Positions 13,094 to 25,023 of a stretch of 64,000 bases of DNA are shown piece by piece. Below the pieces are notes generated by a model that saw only the letters and a program-made list of their open reading frames with translations, was not told where the DNA came from and did not search any database. Where the stretch lies: contig NC_084921.1 of assembly GCF_958298935.1 (NCBI RefSeq), positions 55,663,001 through 55,727,000 of the forward strand. The letters are read 5' to 3'. This DNA comes from Phragmites australis (taxonomy: Eukaryota > Streptophyta > Magnoliopsida > Poales > Poaceae). Within the stretch, counting starts at the first letter, position 1, and every line of letters begins with the position of its first letter. The position numbers and the translations under genes were made by a program.

Positions 13094-16000
13094 ATCATAT
13101 TTTATCATTGTTGAATAGGGCGATTATCAAGTACGTGGAACAATTATCATTATTACCATCCCAAAGCAAGGTTAAGCATCATCTACCTATCCATAACCCA
13201 AAATCATACTATGGCGACAAGGATGATAAGGGAAAACTAGAGTAAAGCCTAACTCTTGGGATTTCCAATAAATTATTAGCATGCATATCTATAAAACAAA
13301 ATATTTATAAAACTGGGATAGAAATGATCAAGAGCACAACTTGCCTTCACTGAACTCAGTTGGGTCTTCAAAATCCTGGCTCTGCAGACCTTCTAGCTCC
13401 TCCTGAACGTTGGTGTCTACTCGCAACATACGCGGAAAAAAATAACACATAAACACCACGATCCAAAAAGAACCAAACATCACACAACAAACATCATCAC
13501 TCACAAGATTACACTATTCTGGACAATTCGGCGAAAGAACGGGTCAGAATGGAGCTACGGTTGACAAGTTATGATTTTCTAAAGACTAAAATCTGGACTA
13601 AAAAGATTATCTACAGATGAAATTATGTTGATAGGAATTTTCTAGAATTTTTCCAAAGCCATCTATGATTTTCTAGGAATTTTCTAGCATTTATTTGAAT
13701 TATAAAACTATATAACCCTATTAAACAGAATTAAATAAACCTAAAAAACATTATTAAACATTTTCAGAAATTAATTTACTAATTATTATTATTTATCAAA
13801 ATTATTTTTATACTGGAAAATTATTTATTACGCAATATATACTAGTTATGACGTCATCACACAATTAAAACAATTAAAAAGAAAACAACGTTGACTGGGC
13901 TGAGGTGGCACGACACATCAGCAAAAATGCTAACGTGGCTGGATGACTTGGCTCGGTGATGTGGCATCTGGCTGACTGGGTTTATGAGCGCCACTTTGCA
14001 TTTCATGATTGGCTACCGAAGGGGTACGCAGGCTTCTAATCTCGACCCTGTGTTTTAAATCGGACGGCTCACACGAGTTGGCTCTCGGCTCCGGTGGAAC
14101 AGAGGCGGCGACGACGGCTTCCGCGATGGCGCATCGCCAGAATCACATCGAAACGGCGCTCTGGTGATCTAGCTACTCCGGTGAGCGGCGGAAAAGAATC
14201 GGGGAGGCTCGGGGAACTCACCTAGGGCACGCGTCGGCGGCGGCGAAACTCCACAGAGGCTGGCGACGATGGAGGGCGCCTTGAAGCTACAGAGCTCGAC
14301 GGCAATGAGCTTTGGGCGTCGATCTCTCGGTGAAAAGTTGGGCAAAAGCTTCGGGATGATCTGGGGAGGGTGTAGGATCGCATATATATAGGCGAGCGGC
14401 TCTTCTATCTCCAATTCGTTTCGGATTTTGACTCTGATGATACAAACGCGCTCGGTCTTCTATCTCTTGGGCAAAAGCTCACATAAGACTCCTGGATTTC
14501 TTCCTTCTTTTGACCCATAGCTCATCTCTATCTCCATCTCACGGATTTGGTTGAGTTTTCGTACAGCCGGTGGATGAACTCAAGTGCACATCTCATGATT
14601 GGCTTGGGCTCTAGCAAAATCGGCACGTCTCAAGCTTCCAGATGCTCTGGCGAACTCGTTGGGCGGTCGATTTCCGACTCGGACACGGCGGCGACTACAC
14701 GGGCGGCGGTGGGCGGCTGCTGCTACTGTGTTGCGCTACCGAGCTGAGCAGAGAGGGAGCGAAGAGAGGAGAGAGCGGGCTGGGCCGGCAGATGAGCTGG
14801 GCCGAGAGAGAAGAGAGAAAGAGAGGAAGAGAGAGCTGGGCTTTGGCCTTTTAGCTCAAAAAGCTTTTCCTTTTTCTCTCATGTATATACACATGTATAT
14901 TATACTTATACAGCGTATATACCACATATATATATACATACTAGCTCACAAAATCAAGCAATCAATCAAGCAATCAAATATATACACATATATGCACTTA
15001 GGATTATTTAATTTTGCAAATTCTTTAATTTCTTTAGAATTTTTTTTAATTTCCTTGGTTTTAAGAATTTGGGTTGTTACACCTGCTGCTACCCCCGCCT
15101 GCGACTCTTCTTCCGTCATCTCAGTAGGGCGGTCCAGCCCCTGAGCCAGCGGTGGCCTCAGTGCCGGAGGCTCTGGTAGGGATCCCCACACCCACAGAGC
15201 CAATTGTGGGGCCTGCTCCCACCTCCGACCTGCTCTCCCTGGTCGCCAGCCTCCCTGCCTCCATCAACAAGCTGATCGTTGTGAAGGAGGCGGCGGACCG
15301 CCAGTGCACCGAGCTAGAGAGCCTGGTGGCCAAAGAGATGGGGCGAGGCACTTGCTCGAGGAGGAGAATGCCGTGTTGCTGCAGGAGAAGATGGTGTTGG
15401 AACAGGAGAAGGCCGTACTCGCTGCTCGGCCTTCTTCGGGACGCCTTCCAGGAGATGCGGGGACCCGTAAGGAGCATGGGGCTGCAACCCCATGAGCCGA
15501 AGGATGAGTCTACGGAGGGCTTTGCATACGCCATTCACTTCTTGGCAGAGAAGTTTTTCGAGCTTCTGGACATCCTGGTGGCTAGGGCGGCGAAGGATGT
15601 GGCGACGGCGGCAAAAGCCACGGCAGGGTACGTACTACGGTGCTACCGCATTGTGGCCCCAACTTCAATCTCGAGACCATTCGGCAGGGGGTCGCAACCG
15701 TTGGTCCCAAAGCCGAGAAGAGGTTACGGGCAGAGTGTCAGGGCGCAGAGGAGTATGTAGCATCCCTCTTCCAGGTGGAGGCCACCGAAGAGTAAATATC
15801 ACGTTGTACCTAAAACTTGTAGTATATTTGAACGAAGTTTGTTATTTTAATTGATGGACTTGTGTCATTGTTGTGGTCGTCGAGTCCCTGACATGTCTGA
15901 TCCCCTTGCTCGCTTCGACCCTTCCCTTCGACCACTCCCATCGACAGCATCCTTGACCAGCGCAGCCAGGAGGTAGTGGCCAAGTGTGAACTCAGTTTCA

Positions 16001-16620
16001 CGGTCGAGCAAGAGAACCTGCAGAGCGATCTCAGAGGTGCGCCAGCTTTGCCACGTGTAGTCTTAGACTAGCTGAGTAAGGCCCGACCAACTGACTCCAG
16101 CGTGTTTTGCGATTTGTTCCTCCAACCAGCCTGCCGGGAGGAGCTGCTGGCGGTGAAGAGGGACCTGGAGCAGGTGACAAGGGAAAGCGGCCAACGGTGA
16201 AAGCGCTTCTATGGCTGCCTTAGTCGGGCATTCACCCCCTTCGACTCGCTGTTCTGGGCCGCTGGCGTTCATGTTCGCCCAACTCCTAGGGACATCGTGA
16301 CCCGTCATATTGACTAGTTTTTGGCGGTCTCTGAAGAGGCGGGTGACCTCGAATGGCAGCTTCGTGATACCGTCAGCGACCACTTTTTCGAGGTCGAAGT
16401 CTTTGGTGCCTGCCTTGCTCTGGCCTGCATTAGCGAGCACTTCCCCACCGTCAACCTTGCTGTGGCAATCGCTGCAGGCTTTGAAGGCGTTCAGCGGACC
16501 ACGGCGAAGATCAGTGACCAAGTCGACTTATTTCTGTACACTGCCCGCTCCCTCCTTTGGACCGTCCGTTTCAACCCACTAAGGAGCGTCTTCGGAACCT
16601 GGGGACACTGAATGGAACCA

Positions 16621-17494
16621 TTAGATCCAGCCCCCACGCAATACTTGAATTGCCACTTTGTAGCCCAAGGACTCGTCTTTATATAAGTTTTCCCTGTGTT
16701 CATGTGGTTAGTAGGCTCTGATTGCCCGTTACTTCTAGAGACGACCGAGGTTGTCCGTACTGCTTGCTAGCTAGGTTTATGGCGCCCAGGACAGCCCTCA
16801 GCGTGACAAGCCTTTCGGTGGTGACCAGCGCATGCACTTGTGGCTTTGCGGTCAAAATCCCACAAGCGCAAAATACCCTGACACTGTGCGAGTGGTAGTT
16901 TTCGTTCCCCCTTAGTAGATCTGGTGCTCACCAAATGCGTGTACAGGCAAAATAAACCGGTGGCACAAAAAGGAAATAATGTACTGTTCCAACCCCCGAC
17001 CGTCTGGTCGTTAGAAAAAGCTAACGACCAGGCGGTCTAATTCCTGAACTGAAAACCTTACAAGCCGATGGGACACCATTATTGTCTGAGAGATCCTGCA
17101 AAACAGAGTATCTGGTCTTTGAACCGAAAAACTTACATGTTAAGTTCCACGCTCATCCGGAACATCCTGCAAAATAGAAAATGGCTTGTTTTCGGGCAAC
17201 CTAATACATAGAACTTGCGCAACTGAGCTACGTTCCAAGAGTTGTGCAATTCACCGCAGTCCTCCATGGCTAACTTGACCGCACCAAGTCGGGTAACCTC
17301 GACCCCTCCCATTTGGGGGAGAGCTTATTTCGACCTGCCTTATTTTGGATTTGTCTAAGGACAAGGTAGCCTATGACTAGGATCTGTCCCTGCACCCTAT
17401 GATCAGTGTAGCGCCTGAGGCTCTATTGGTATCAGGCTGCTCGAATTAGAGCGCGGTCGCGGAACTCTTCGATCAGGTTTATGTCATTCACCCG
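16621..17494. other. Convergent 3' region of the Tat element, with hairpin
   Basis: This lies between the end of the aORF (plus) and the end of integrase (minus) and has no ORF of note. It contains the hairpin at 16998-17037. Just after it are two degenerate copies of a roughly 75-bp unit (GAACTGAAAACCTTACAAG at about 17046, GAACCGAAAAACTTACATG at about 17120). Confidence 0.6.
16998..17037. repeat. 17-bp hairpin between sense and antisense transcription units
   Basis: GACCGTCTGGTCGTTAG (16998-17014) pairs with 17021-17037 across a 6-nt loop (AAAAAG), with a single G-U type exception. It sits where the two opposing units of the element meet. Confidence 0.8.
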
Positions 17495-18459
17495 TCAAGC
17501 CACCTGGTCATCATCCGAGTAGCTTTTCACTCGAGGAGACCGGCGGCCGACCTCGGAGGGGAGCATTGCCTCCGCACCAAAGACCAGGAACAAAAGGGTT
17601 TCGGCTGTAGCCCTGTTGGGGGTCATTCGTAGCGACCAGAGTATTGTGGGGAGTTTGTCCACCCAGTGTCTTGAATATCTCTTAAGCTGATCAAAGACCC
17701 GAGTTTTCACCCCTTGCAGTATGATCCCATTTGCCCTTTTTGACTTGTCTGTTGCTCTGGGGGTGTGCAACCGACGCGTAGCATACCTTGGTCCCGATCT
17801 AATCGCAGTTGTCTCAAAAAGCGCTACTGGCGAACTGAGTCCTGTTATCCGTAATTATGCGGTTTGGACTGCCAAACCGCACTACCAGCCCTTGTATGAA
17901 CTTAATCGCTGATGTGACGGTGATCTTCCTGACAGGCTCAGCTTCAATCCACTTAGTGAATTTGTGGACTGCCACGAACAGGAATCTGAAACCGCCAGGG
18001 GCTTTAGGGAACGGTCCCAAGATATCGAGCTCCTAGACAGTGAAAGACCAAGAGAATGGTATAGTTTGCAGTGCTTGGGCTGATAGGTTGATCTGTCGGC
18101 CATGGTACTGACATGGCTCGCATCGTTTCACCAGCTCGCAAGCATCCTGGAGGGCCGTGGGCCAATAGAATCCTTGCCGAAACGCTTTTCCAACCAAGGT
18201 GCAGTATGAAGCGTGGCTACCGCATGTGCCTCCATGGATATTGGAGAGTAGTGTGCTCCCCTCTTCCTGAGTGATGCATTTCAGTAAAAGGTTGTTGCTC
18301 TCTCTCTCTGCGGTAAAGGCATCCCTCTAGCAAGGAGTATCCGCGGGCTTGCCACATGGCCCGTTCTGCCGACGCATCATCATCAGTGATCGCTCGATTC
18401 TGAAGGTATACCAAGATCTGATCCATCCAGGTCACACCCGAATCTAGTTGGGCGACCAC
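17495..18459 (-). pseudogene. Integrase region of the Tat Gypsy pol
   Basis: Read leftward: an upstream region with VAQLDSGVTWMDQILVYLQ at about 18459-18217. Then the catalytic core DILGPFPKAPGGFRFLFVAV and FTKWIEAEPVRKITVTSAI (18020-17814) with the first Asp, and IITDNRTQFASSAF with the second Asp. The usual TDNGTQF has become TDNRTQF. The later part (FDQLKRYSRHWVDKLPTILW, 17770-17495) includes the stretch normally found around the catalytic Glu, plus the GAEAMLP motif. The pieces lie in different frames, so the domain is broken. It would join element cDNA to host DNA. Confidence 0.85.
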
Positions 18460-18576
18460 TGCGTGGTCACCCGAGGGCTATACAAAAGGAGACGTTGCCT
18501 CCAAAGGCGTTACCTCGGGTGCACCGTTTCTGAGCGGAGCATCCCCTTCACCTTGGCGAGGTGTCGCTGTGGATGG

Positions 18577-19151
18577 TCATGAAAGTCTTTCTTCAAAGAC
18601 TCTGACCGGGACAGGTGTGTGAGAAGAAGCCAGACGGGCCAGCTCATAGGCGAGGAAGTTGTCCTTGCGTAGGACATGCTTAACCTCGAAACCGATAAAG
18701 CGTCGCTCCAGCTTTCTCACCTCAGTGAGGTATGCCACCATTGTCTGGTCCGAGCACAGAAAATCCTTTTTCACTTGTTCACAACCAACAGCGAGTCCCC
18801 TATCGCTACCAGACATTTTATCCCTAGCACGGATGCTACTCGCATTCCAGACAAGAGGCTCTCGTATTGTGCAATATTGTTAGTGGCCTGAAAACATAAT
18901 TGAACTACATAACTGAGGTTGTCGCTGGTCGGGGAGGTCAGGACAACTCCTGCCCCTGCTCCCTTCAGCATGAACAATCCATCGAAGCACATGGTCCAGT
19001 ACGATTCCGCTTCTGGCTGTTGCACCTGCTCGGGCTCAAAGGACGACCACTTGGCCACAAAATCGACCAGCACTTGGGACTTGATAGCCATTCGAGGAAT
19101 GAACTGAACATCAAATTTCCTAATCTCTACTGCCCACTTCGCTGTTCTCAC
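18577..19151 (-). pseudogene. RNase H domain of the Tat Gypsy pol
   Basis: Two ORF pieces (19151-18771 and 18816-18577) read AKWAVEIRKFDVQFIPRMAI, then the RNase H core with WTMCFDGLFM (first Asp), NNIAQYESLLSGMRVASVLG (Glu) and CLVAIGDSLLVVNK (Asp), then KDFLCSDQTMVAYL and HVLRKDNFLAYELARLASS. This is the second, plant-type RNase H fold common in Tat elements. It is split by a frameshift around 18790. It would remove RNA from the RNA-DNA hybrid during reverse transcription. Confidence 0.85.
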
Positions 19152-19198
19152 TATTGCATCTCTGTTATGAAGGATTTCTCCGATCGGGAGTGAGGAGA

Positions 19199-19640
19199 CT
19201 ACCTTGATTTTATGGACTGGTAAGTGGCACCGGCACTTTTCAAGCTAAAAGGCATCTTTACATAACAAAATACCCCGAAGGGTGTTACAAAAGCGGTCTT
19301 CTCCTCATCCGCCACACACATGCTAATCTGATGGTACCCTGATCGAGCATCTAAGAAGCACAGCAGCTCACTACCGGCAGTTGAGTCCACGAGCTGGTCG
19401 ATTCAGGGCAGAGAGAACAAATATTTGGGGCATGCCTTGTTGAGGTCGATGAAGTCAACGAACATCTGCCACTTACCATTGGGTTTTCGGACCATGACTG
19501 GATTAGCCAGCCATTCTGGGTACTGAACTTCTCGAATGAAGCCTACTTTCAGGAGCTTGTCGATCTCCTTATGAAGTGCTTCCTTTCAATCCGGTGCGAA
19601 CCAACACACCTTTTGCTTTATTGGTCGCACGTCAGGTCAT
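19199..19640 (-). pseudogene. Reverse transcriptase remnant with internal deletion
   Basis: ORF 19390-19199 reads ELLCFLDARSGYHQISMCV, KTAFVTPFGVFCYVKMPFSL and KSAGATYQ, the finger and palm start of a Gypsy RT including the first catalytic Asp (LDARSGYHQI). The text just upstream (19640-19400) reads as RT N-terminal sequence with stops. The YVDD/YIDD box and thumb are absent: RNase H begins within about 50 bases. This is an internal deletion of several hundred bases, so the element cannot copy itself. Confidence 0.8.
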
Positions 19641-19685
19641 ACAAACAACTTGTGCTCGACCACCTCCCTAGGGACTCCGGGCATA

Positions 19686-22600
19686 TCAGATAGATTCCAA
19701 GAAAAGATGTCCGCGCTCGACCGGAGGAAAGTGATGAGCGCAAGTTCCTATTTTGGGTACAGGGCAGCCCCTATTTGGATCATCCTGGATGGGTCGGTAT
19801 CGTCCAGGCATACCGCCTTGAGCTGGTCGGCGGGGTCGGCGACGACACGAATCTTCTTTGAACGACCACTCGGCCCCGCGTCCTTGAGCCGCGACCTGGG
19901 AGTCAGCTTGACCATATCGAGGCTCCTCTTTTCGCAATACAGGGCTGTCTTCCGATTGCATGCTATGGTGATGGCTCCCTTAGGACCAGGGATCTTGATC
20001 GCCTGGTACACGTGTTTCGCGGATTCGAAACTCGTGTTTGAATTTGTATTGTATAACTGTGTATGTAAGGTGTTTGCAGGCGTGCCAGTATACAGAGTAT
20101 ATGAAAGACAGGAGATAATGTAATGAAATTGTAAACTTTATTCATTTCGTGTTGAATTCATAAAGTACACTTTCAATTACAAAGCTTTACTCCACAATGC
20201 ACACGCTATTTGAATTATGATTTCTTCAGCGATTGCTTCGTCTTGGTTCCTGTGGCCTCGTGAGGCCTCCGGTTAATTACGCCCGTCTTTGGGCTACCTT
20301 CGATTAAGCTGCTTTACACTGGTCATCGTCAGGTCATCTCCGAGTCTGCAAGGCTGTAGTCACACGCATCGCAGACAAAGTAAAGTGAGTGTTAGAAAAC
20401 AAATAACAGTAGAAGAAACGGGACAAACAGTCTAGCATGAGCTTTATGGACTGTTTATGTATCACGGGTCATCATCGGCCACGTAGGCCTCAGAATTGTG
20501 TATGTGTAAGAAGAGGTGAGCTAGAAGCGCGACACGATGCGTAACTTCTACCGGAAGCGGCAGCGTGGCAACGACCAGGAGCCCGACGCCGTGCTTGACT
20601 CACTAACTCCCTCTTCGGGCCTCGGACTTGTCCTCATCGGCCATCCTTGAAGGCAACAGGCAACGAGCCACACAGGCAAAATCCACAAAGGCAAGAGGGG
20701 AAAACACTTGTGGGCCACACAGGCTCTAGCCACCAATGGCATATATATTTTTTCTGTGATCAGCATGATCGGACAACCGCACATGTATTAAGCCACAAAG
20801 TCGAAATGACAGAAGGGCAAGACCGTGATCAAGCCACATTGCCATCATCAGAGCATATAATCAGTAATAGCTCAGCAAGATTAGTAATAGCAGAAGGCTA
20901 TCAACAGGCCACAAATTGCTCAACAATTGATAAGGAACCACAGGCACAACTTAACCAACAGCACCCACCAAACATAATCCATTCTTAACTGAACTAAGCA
21001 CCAGGGACTATGATCACAACATAGCCAACCCAAAATCATTAGTACCATATCCATCGGCAACAACAGAAAATAACAATGGCAAAAGGGCTAAAGTAATCAA
21101 GCCTCATCAACCCATCATCAAACTTTATACTTCGCAATCCACCGTCAATGAACATCGGAATTCATGGGGCTAAAGGGGAACAACCCACATTTATCCGGTA
21201 AACAAGGATAGTAACAAGCACATTGCACCACCAAAGGGATCGCAGCGATCGGCCATATACATAACAGCAGGGCCACCACCATGAGCCAAAGGCCCAACAG
21301 CACCACAGCTCGAAGGCTGGCCATCATCACTCATTCAAGAACAGGAAGGGGAAGGAGGGCCTCAGTTTTAGCATCATCGGCCAGTGGCGAGCAACAAAAG
21401 CACAACAACATGAAGGTCGGGGACAAGCATAAGTGCAACAGCAGCCGGGCCAAGGTAAAGCACACGAATCTGACGTAAACTGTGAGCTCATCACGACGGC
21501 ACGATGGCCAATCGGCACACCACAAAGCATGTGAACCGGAAGGGTGATTGGAGTTAAAGCTCACCAAAGAGGGAGGCATTGGCCACGGGGCTCTGACCAA
21601 TCGGCATGTTTGATGGAGAGCAGGATGAAGACCGTTGATGCCGAGCTTGATGGTGGCGGCGAAGGGCCCGTGCGGTAGTGACACAAATCTGGCGATAGCG
21701 AGCTTAGGCGATGAATTCGCACAGTGGCTCAGCGAACCCAAACGACGGCAAAAACCTTGACGCGGTAGGGCTTCCGTCGAACTCCAGCGATCGATCCCCT
21801 CACCGACCGCCCCTCCCTTCCTTTTTATAGGCGGCTCGGGCATCCGGGAGGAGATAAAGTCGAGCCCGTCCCAATCCACAGAGGAAAACCAAAACAAATC
21901 CTCACAAAATCGGATCTGGAACTGATTCAAACATAGGGATACAGATAGAGGGGATAGGGATGGAGTCCTGCCACAAGGGGGCATGGCGCGAAAGCACCAG
22001 GTGACGCGGCTTGGTCACGTGGGAGAGCGGCGCGGGCCTAGGGAGCAGGAAGGTGCGGGAGAAAGCACGCAATCGAGAGGAAGAAGAAAGGGGGCCCAAC
22101 TCGGGCCGGCTTGTGTGAGGAGGGGAAGAGAGACGGCGGTGGTGCTCATCTGGGCTGGCGCAAGGGGAGGCGGGCCGGCTGGCTTTGCGCACTGAGGAGA
22201 GGAGATGGGCGGCAGCTCGGATGGGAGACGGAGGCGGAGAGGGAGAGAGAAGGAAGAGGAACAGTGCCCAGGTGCCCTAGGGCAGTCGGCGCGTGGGGAT
22301 AAGGTGGCCTGGGGTGGGCCGGGCCAGCCTAGTGAAGAAAGCAGGAGGGGGAGGGAGCCGGGTTGGACCGGCCGAAAGAATGGGCCGGCCGAGGGCCCAT
22401 TTCCTTTCTTTTTTTCTTTTCCTCTTTTTTCTTCTTTCCTTTTCCTTTCCTTTTCTTTTTTTTTTCTTATGTATATGTGCATGTACACGGGTGCAAATAC
22501 ACAACAAAATGGCATCGTACAACGCGTAGTGGGCGATGAACATGAACTGGGCCATCGCTGGTTGACCCCGGATCGCGTTGTACACGATCCCAAAGTCTGA

Positions 22601-22942
22601 CACATCAAACAGGACCATCTCAGTCCTGAAGTTGCTCAGTGAACCAAACGTGGCGGGTAGCTTGATCCGCCCTAGATGCTTGGCTGAAGAGCCTGGGGTG
22701 ATCCCAAAGAAGGGAGGAGAAGGTTTCAGTGAGCTCCTCAGGACCTGTAGGGCATAGAACGTGTCGGCGAAGAGGAGGTTGATCAAACTCCCTTCATCGA
22801 TCAGCACATTGCGCACCGTGGGCTCAACATGATGGGGTAACGCCCGGGGCGCTTGATGCAAGCGGGGTGGTCCGCCTGACAGAAGGTGAGAGGAATCTCT
22901 GGCCACTTCAGTTGCGGACTCGAGTCCGACATAGTCGCGCAC
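19686..22942 (-). pseudogene. Protease and pol N-terminal region, split by an insertion
   Basis: The right part (22942-22522) contains the retroviral-type aspartic protease region: VRNVLIDEGSLINLLFADTF, then FFGITPGSSAKHLGRIKLPATFG and AQFMFIAHYA. The catalytic triad, normally DTG or DSG, reads DEG. The left part resumes at 20007 with YQAIKIPGPKGAITIACNRK, the usual continuation of AHYAYQ in this family. The 2.5-kb element at 20013-22521 lies between. ORF 22942-22277 runs into that insertion, so its C-terminal 60 residues are not Gypsy. Confidence 0.8.
20013..22521. mobile_element. Solo long LTR-type element inside pol
   Basis: It starts TGTTTCGCGGATTCG at 20013 and ends GGCATCGTACA at 22521. 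The flanks are ACACG (20008-20012) and ACGCG (22522-22526), a TSD with one transition. The ends are supported independently: removing the element restores the protease-to-RT linker reading HYAYQAIKIPG. It is non-coding. A long pyrimidine tract (22405-22465) and CATGTACAC repeats precede the right end. The 217-aa ORF at 21984-21331 shows no family features and is probably chance. Confidence 0.8.
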
Positions 22943-24685
22943 ACCTCCCAGACTACTGATTTGTACTCCCTATTTGAGGAATACGTCACGGCTCCCCCAA
23001 AGATGTGGTGGATCATGTGCTCAGCCTGCTGGAAACTGAGAGTCGATGGGTCGGGGTCGGCCCCATCCTCACCCTCGTTGTTGCACTCAAGCTTGCGCTC
23101 TTTCAGCTTCAGTGTGATGGATCGGGCAGTAGCCCCTGCCCTTCTTGCCATCCTTCTTCTTGAAGCATCGGCACGGCTAGCCGGTCTTTTCGACCGCCAT
23201 GACGTCGGGTGGCCCGACCTTGCATCTGTTCTTCTTTTTCTCCCTCCGGTTATCCCCTTTAGAAGAGGCGGGCTGGTCGGAGGTCAACTGCAGCTTTAGC
23301 TTAGCGTCGTTCTGGCGCTCTCGAGCCTCAGTGGCTTGTGCATACTTGTTCGTGAGCTCAAAGAGCTCAGTGGTGCTCCGGACCTCCTTGGTGGCCAGTT
23401 TTTTGACCATTTTATGATCGCTGACCCCCCCCTCTGGAAGGTTGTAACCACGAATTCGCCCATGATTTTTGGAATGGTGTTTCGGCGCTCGGTGAAGCGC
23501 CGGATGTAATCGCGCAGCGACTCGCCCTGTCGCTGCCTGAACAGGTACAGGTCATCCTCGACCCCTGGTCAGGCGTAGCTTCCCTAGAAGTTAGTGACGA
23601 ACTGGTCGCATAGGTCCTCCCATGAATGAACCAAACCATGGGGGAGGTTCATTAGCTAAGATCGGGCTGAATCGGTTAGGGCAATCGGGAAATAGTTTGC
23701 CATAACCCTCTCATCGCCTCCTGCGGCCTACACCATGGTGGTGTAGATCTATAGGAACTCCTCTAGGTTGGTCGAGCCATCGTACTTTTTGGCTAGGACC
23801 AGCCAGAACTTGTTCGGCCAGCGCACCTCTCTCAGCCGAGCGAAGAAAGTGTTGCACTCCGTCCCATATCACGGAGCCCTTGCCGATGGGCAGCCTCACG
23901 TGTGTGAGGAGAGAGTCAACGGTCTCGTGGCCCCGGTGAAGGGATGGAGGAATTCAACATCTCCCTGCAAGGGGAGGGCGAGCGATAGGGACCCTTTCCC
24001 TTTTCCAGCTCTCACTGGGCGTGGTCCTCTTGTGCTCGAGTGGCTCTCTGGCCCCAGATGACGTCACGGAGGTCGCGATGGCGAAGGTTGTCATGCAAGT
24101 CAGTGGGTTGACTGTTCCTGCCCAGTGGAGGTCTCCGTGTACTTCCTGTACCAAGGGACCACCGAGTCTTTCCTGTCATGGGGTTTTCTGTGAGCCCTGA
24201 CAACCACGACCTCGACCACCCCTTGCGATGGATGAGGCAGTGACTATCGTGGTTTGGCATCAGGCAGCTTCTACTGAGAGGGCAAGGTCGTGGAGCCATG
24301 GCGCTACTGACGAACCTTCTGGTATCGCCACCGGCGGGTGGCTAAGAAGTACCCGTGCCATTTGCAGGTTCTGCACTGGGGTCATGGTCTCATAATCGAG
24401 TAACCGGCCATGGAGCGGTGAGACATCGCTAGGGGGAGAGCCCCCGGTGCTCATGTTCCGCATATGGTGTGACGGTCCTGAAGATGACGCCGCTACCACC
24501 GAGTTGTGTTGTAGTTTCTGGGGCGGGATAGGATCGTCTCCCCGCCCGGTGTCGGCCTGGTTTTCCTCGTGGCCAACAGCTTGGGGCACACCTCCGGTTT
24601 TTGAGTCATGAGCATCTCTATTGTTCCCCGTTGCATGGTCCACCATGCAAACATCCCGTTCGGTTTCATAATCCTCTGATTCCAT
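22943..24685 (-). pseudogene. gag of the Tat Gypsy element
   Basis: It starts near 24685 (MESEDYETERDVCMVDHATG), is Ser/Pro-rich and disordered to 24260, then passes through a gag core broken by stops and frameshifts. The core includes RESLRDYIRRFTERRNTIPK at about 23530-23450, an arginine-rich retrotransposon gag segment. NKYAQATEARERQNDAKLKL (23410-23177) and a Lys/Arg-rich tail (REKKKNRCKVG) follow. A stretch at 23151-22943 continues to the protease. It would form the virus-like particle core. No intact zinc knuckle is visible. Confidence 0.75.
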
Positions 24686-24854
24686 CTCGGTGTCCCATAC
24701 TCAGAATACAACAGGCTCATCTGGCTCGTACCCTATGACAAAAACCTCACAACAACTGGGATCCTCGGAACAGGACTCCATGGATGCTGTGGATCTGGAC
24801 ATGGGTAACCCAACCATAGTTTCAAAGCTTGCAGAAATGCAAACAAAAACACAT

Positions 24855-24874
24855 CCCTTACCTGGCGCACCAAC
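24855..24874 (-). other. Primer-binding-like site inside the 5' LTR
   Basis: On the minus strand, directly after the 5' LTR, the text reads GTTGGTGCGCCAGGTAAGGG. A TGG-start followed by a GCGCCAGGTA(A/G)GGG block is common in grass Gypsy elements at this place. Which tRNA primes it cannot be decided here. Confidence 0.6.
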
Positions 24875-24949
24875 TATCGGGGGAGGATCCCTAACAATAA
24901 ATCCGGGGTATACCGGACGGCAGGTGCGTGATCTAAGTTTCTTAAGGAG

Positions 24950-25023
<74 letters not shown>

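Larger units (their letters stand above)
11042..15081. mobile_element. Solo long LTR-type element inside the aORF
   Basis: It begins TGTCGAGACC at 11042 and ends GGGTTGTTACA at 15081. CCTGC flanks it at 11037-11041 and 15082-15086. Its own length, minus the LTR at 12185-13093, is about 3.1 kb. It is non-coding; ORFs at 11640-12017 and 14169-15203 look incidental. The 3' part (AT-rich, with CATGTATATACACATGTAT) resembles the end of the element at 20013-22521, so the two may be related. Confidence 0.8.
9553..16620 (+). pseudogene. Antisense ORF (aORF) of the Tat Gypsy element, interrupted
   Basis: The ATG at 9553 opens MACTSSEPAFPKSKCD and leads into the PF04195 'putative gypsy type transposon' domain (FFLVGLVPPFSKFFTTVIS, YDICHLHLNPNSILMM, VGVAPCLDLFRC) to about 10030. 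Frame breaks and probable introns follow. A solo element at 11042-15081 splits it. It resumes at 15082 with DLLSLVASLPASINKLI and a Glu-rich coiled-coil-like region, and ends near 16620. It runs opposite to gag-pol, starting just inside the 3' LTR. Removing the insertion leaves about 3 kb, matching the copy at 1-3295. It is known that such ORFs recur in Tat elements; their role is unknown. This copy cannot make a full protein. Confidence 0.8.

Noticed and set aside
21331..21984. 217-codon minus-strand ORF
   Set aside because: It lies within a non-coding solo element, has no family features, and overlaps other ORFs. Probably chance in GC-rich sequence.
22277..22521. C-terminal 60-80 residues of the protease-region ORF, Lys/Arg-rich
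   Set aside because: They come from the pyrimidine tract of the inserted element at 20013-22521 and are not part of pol.
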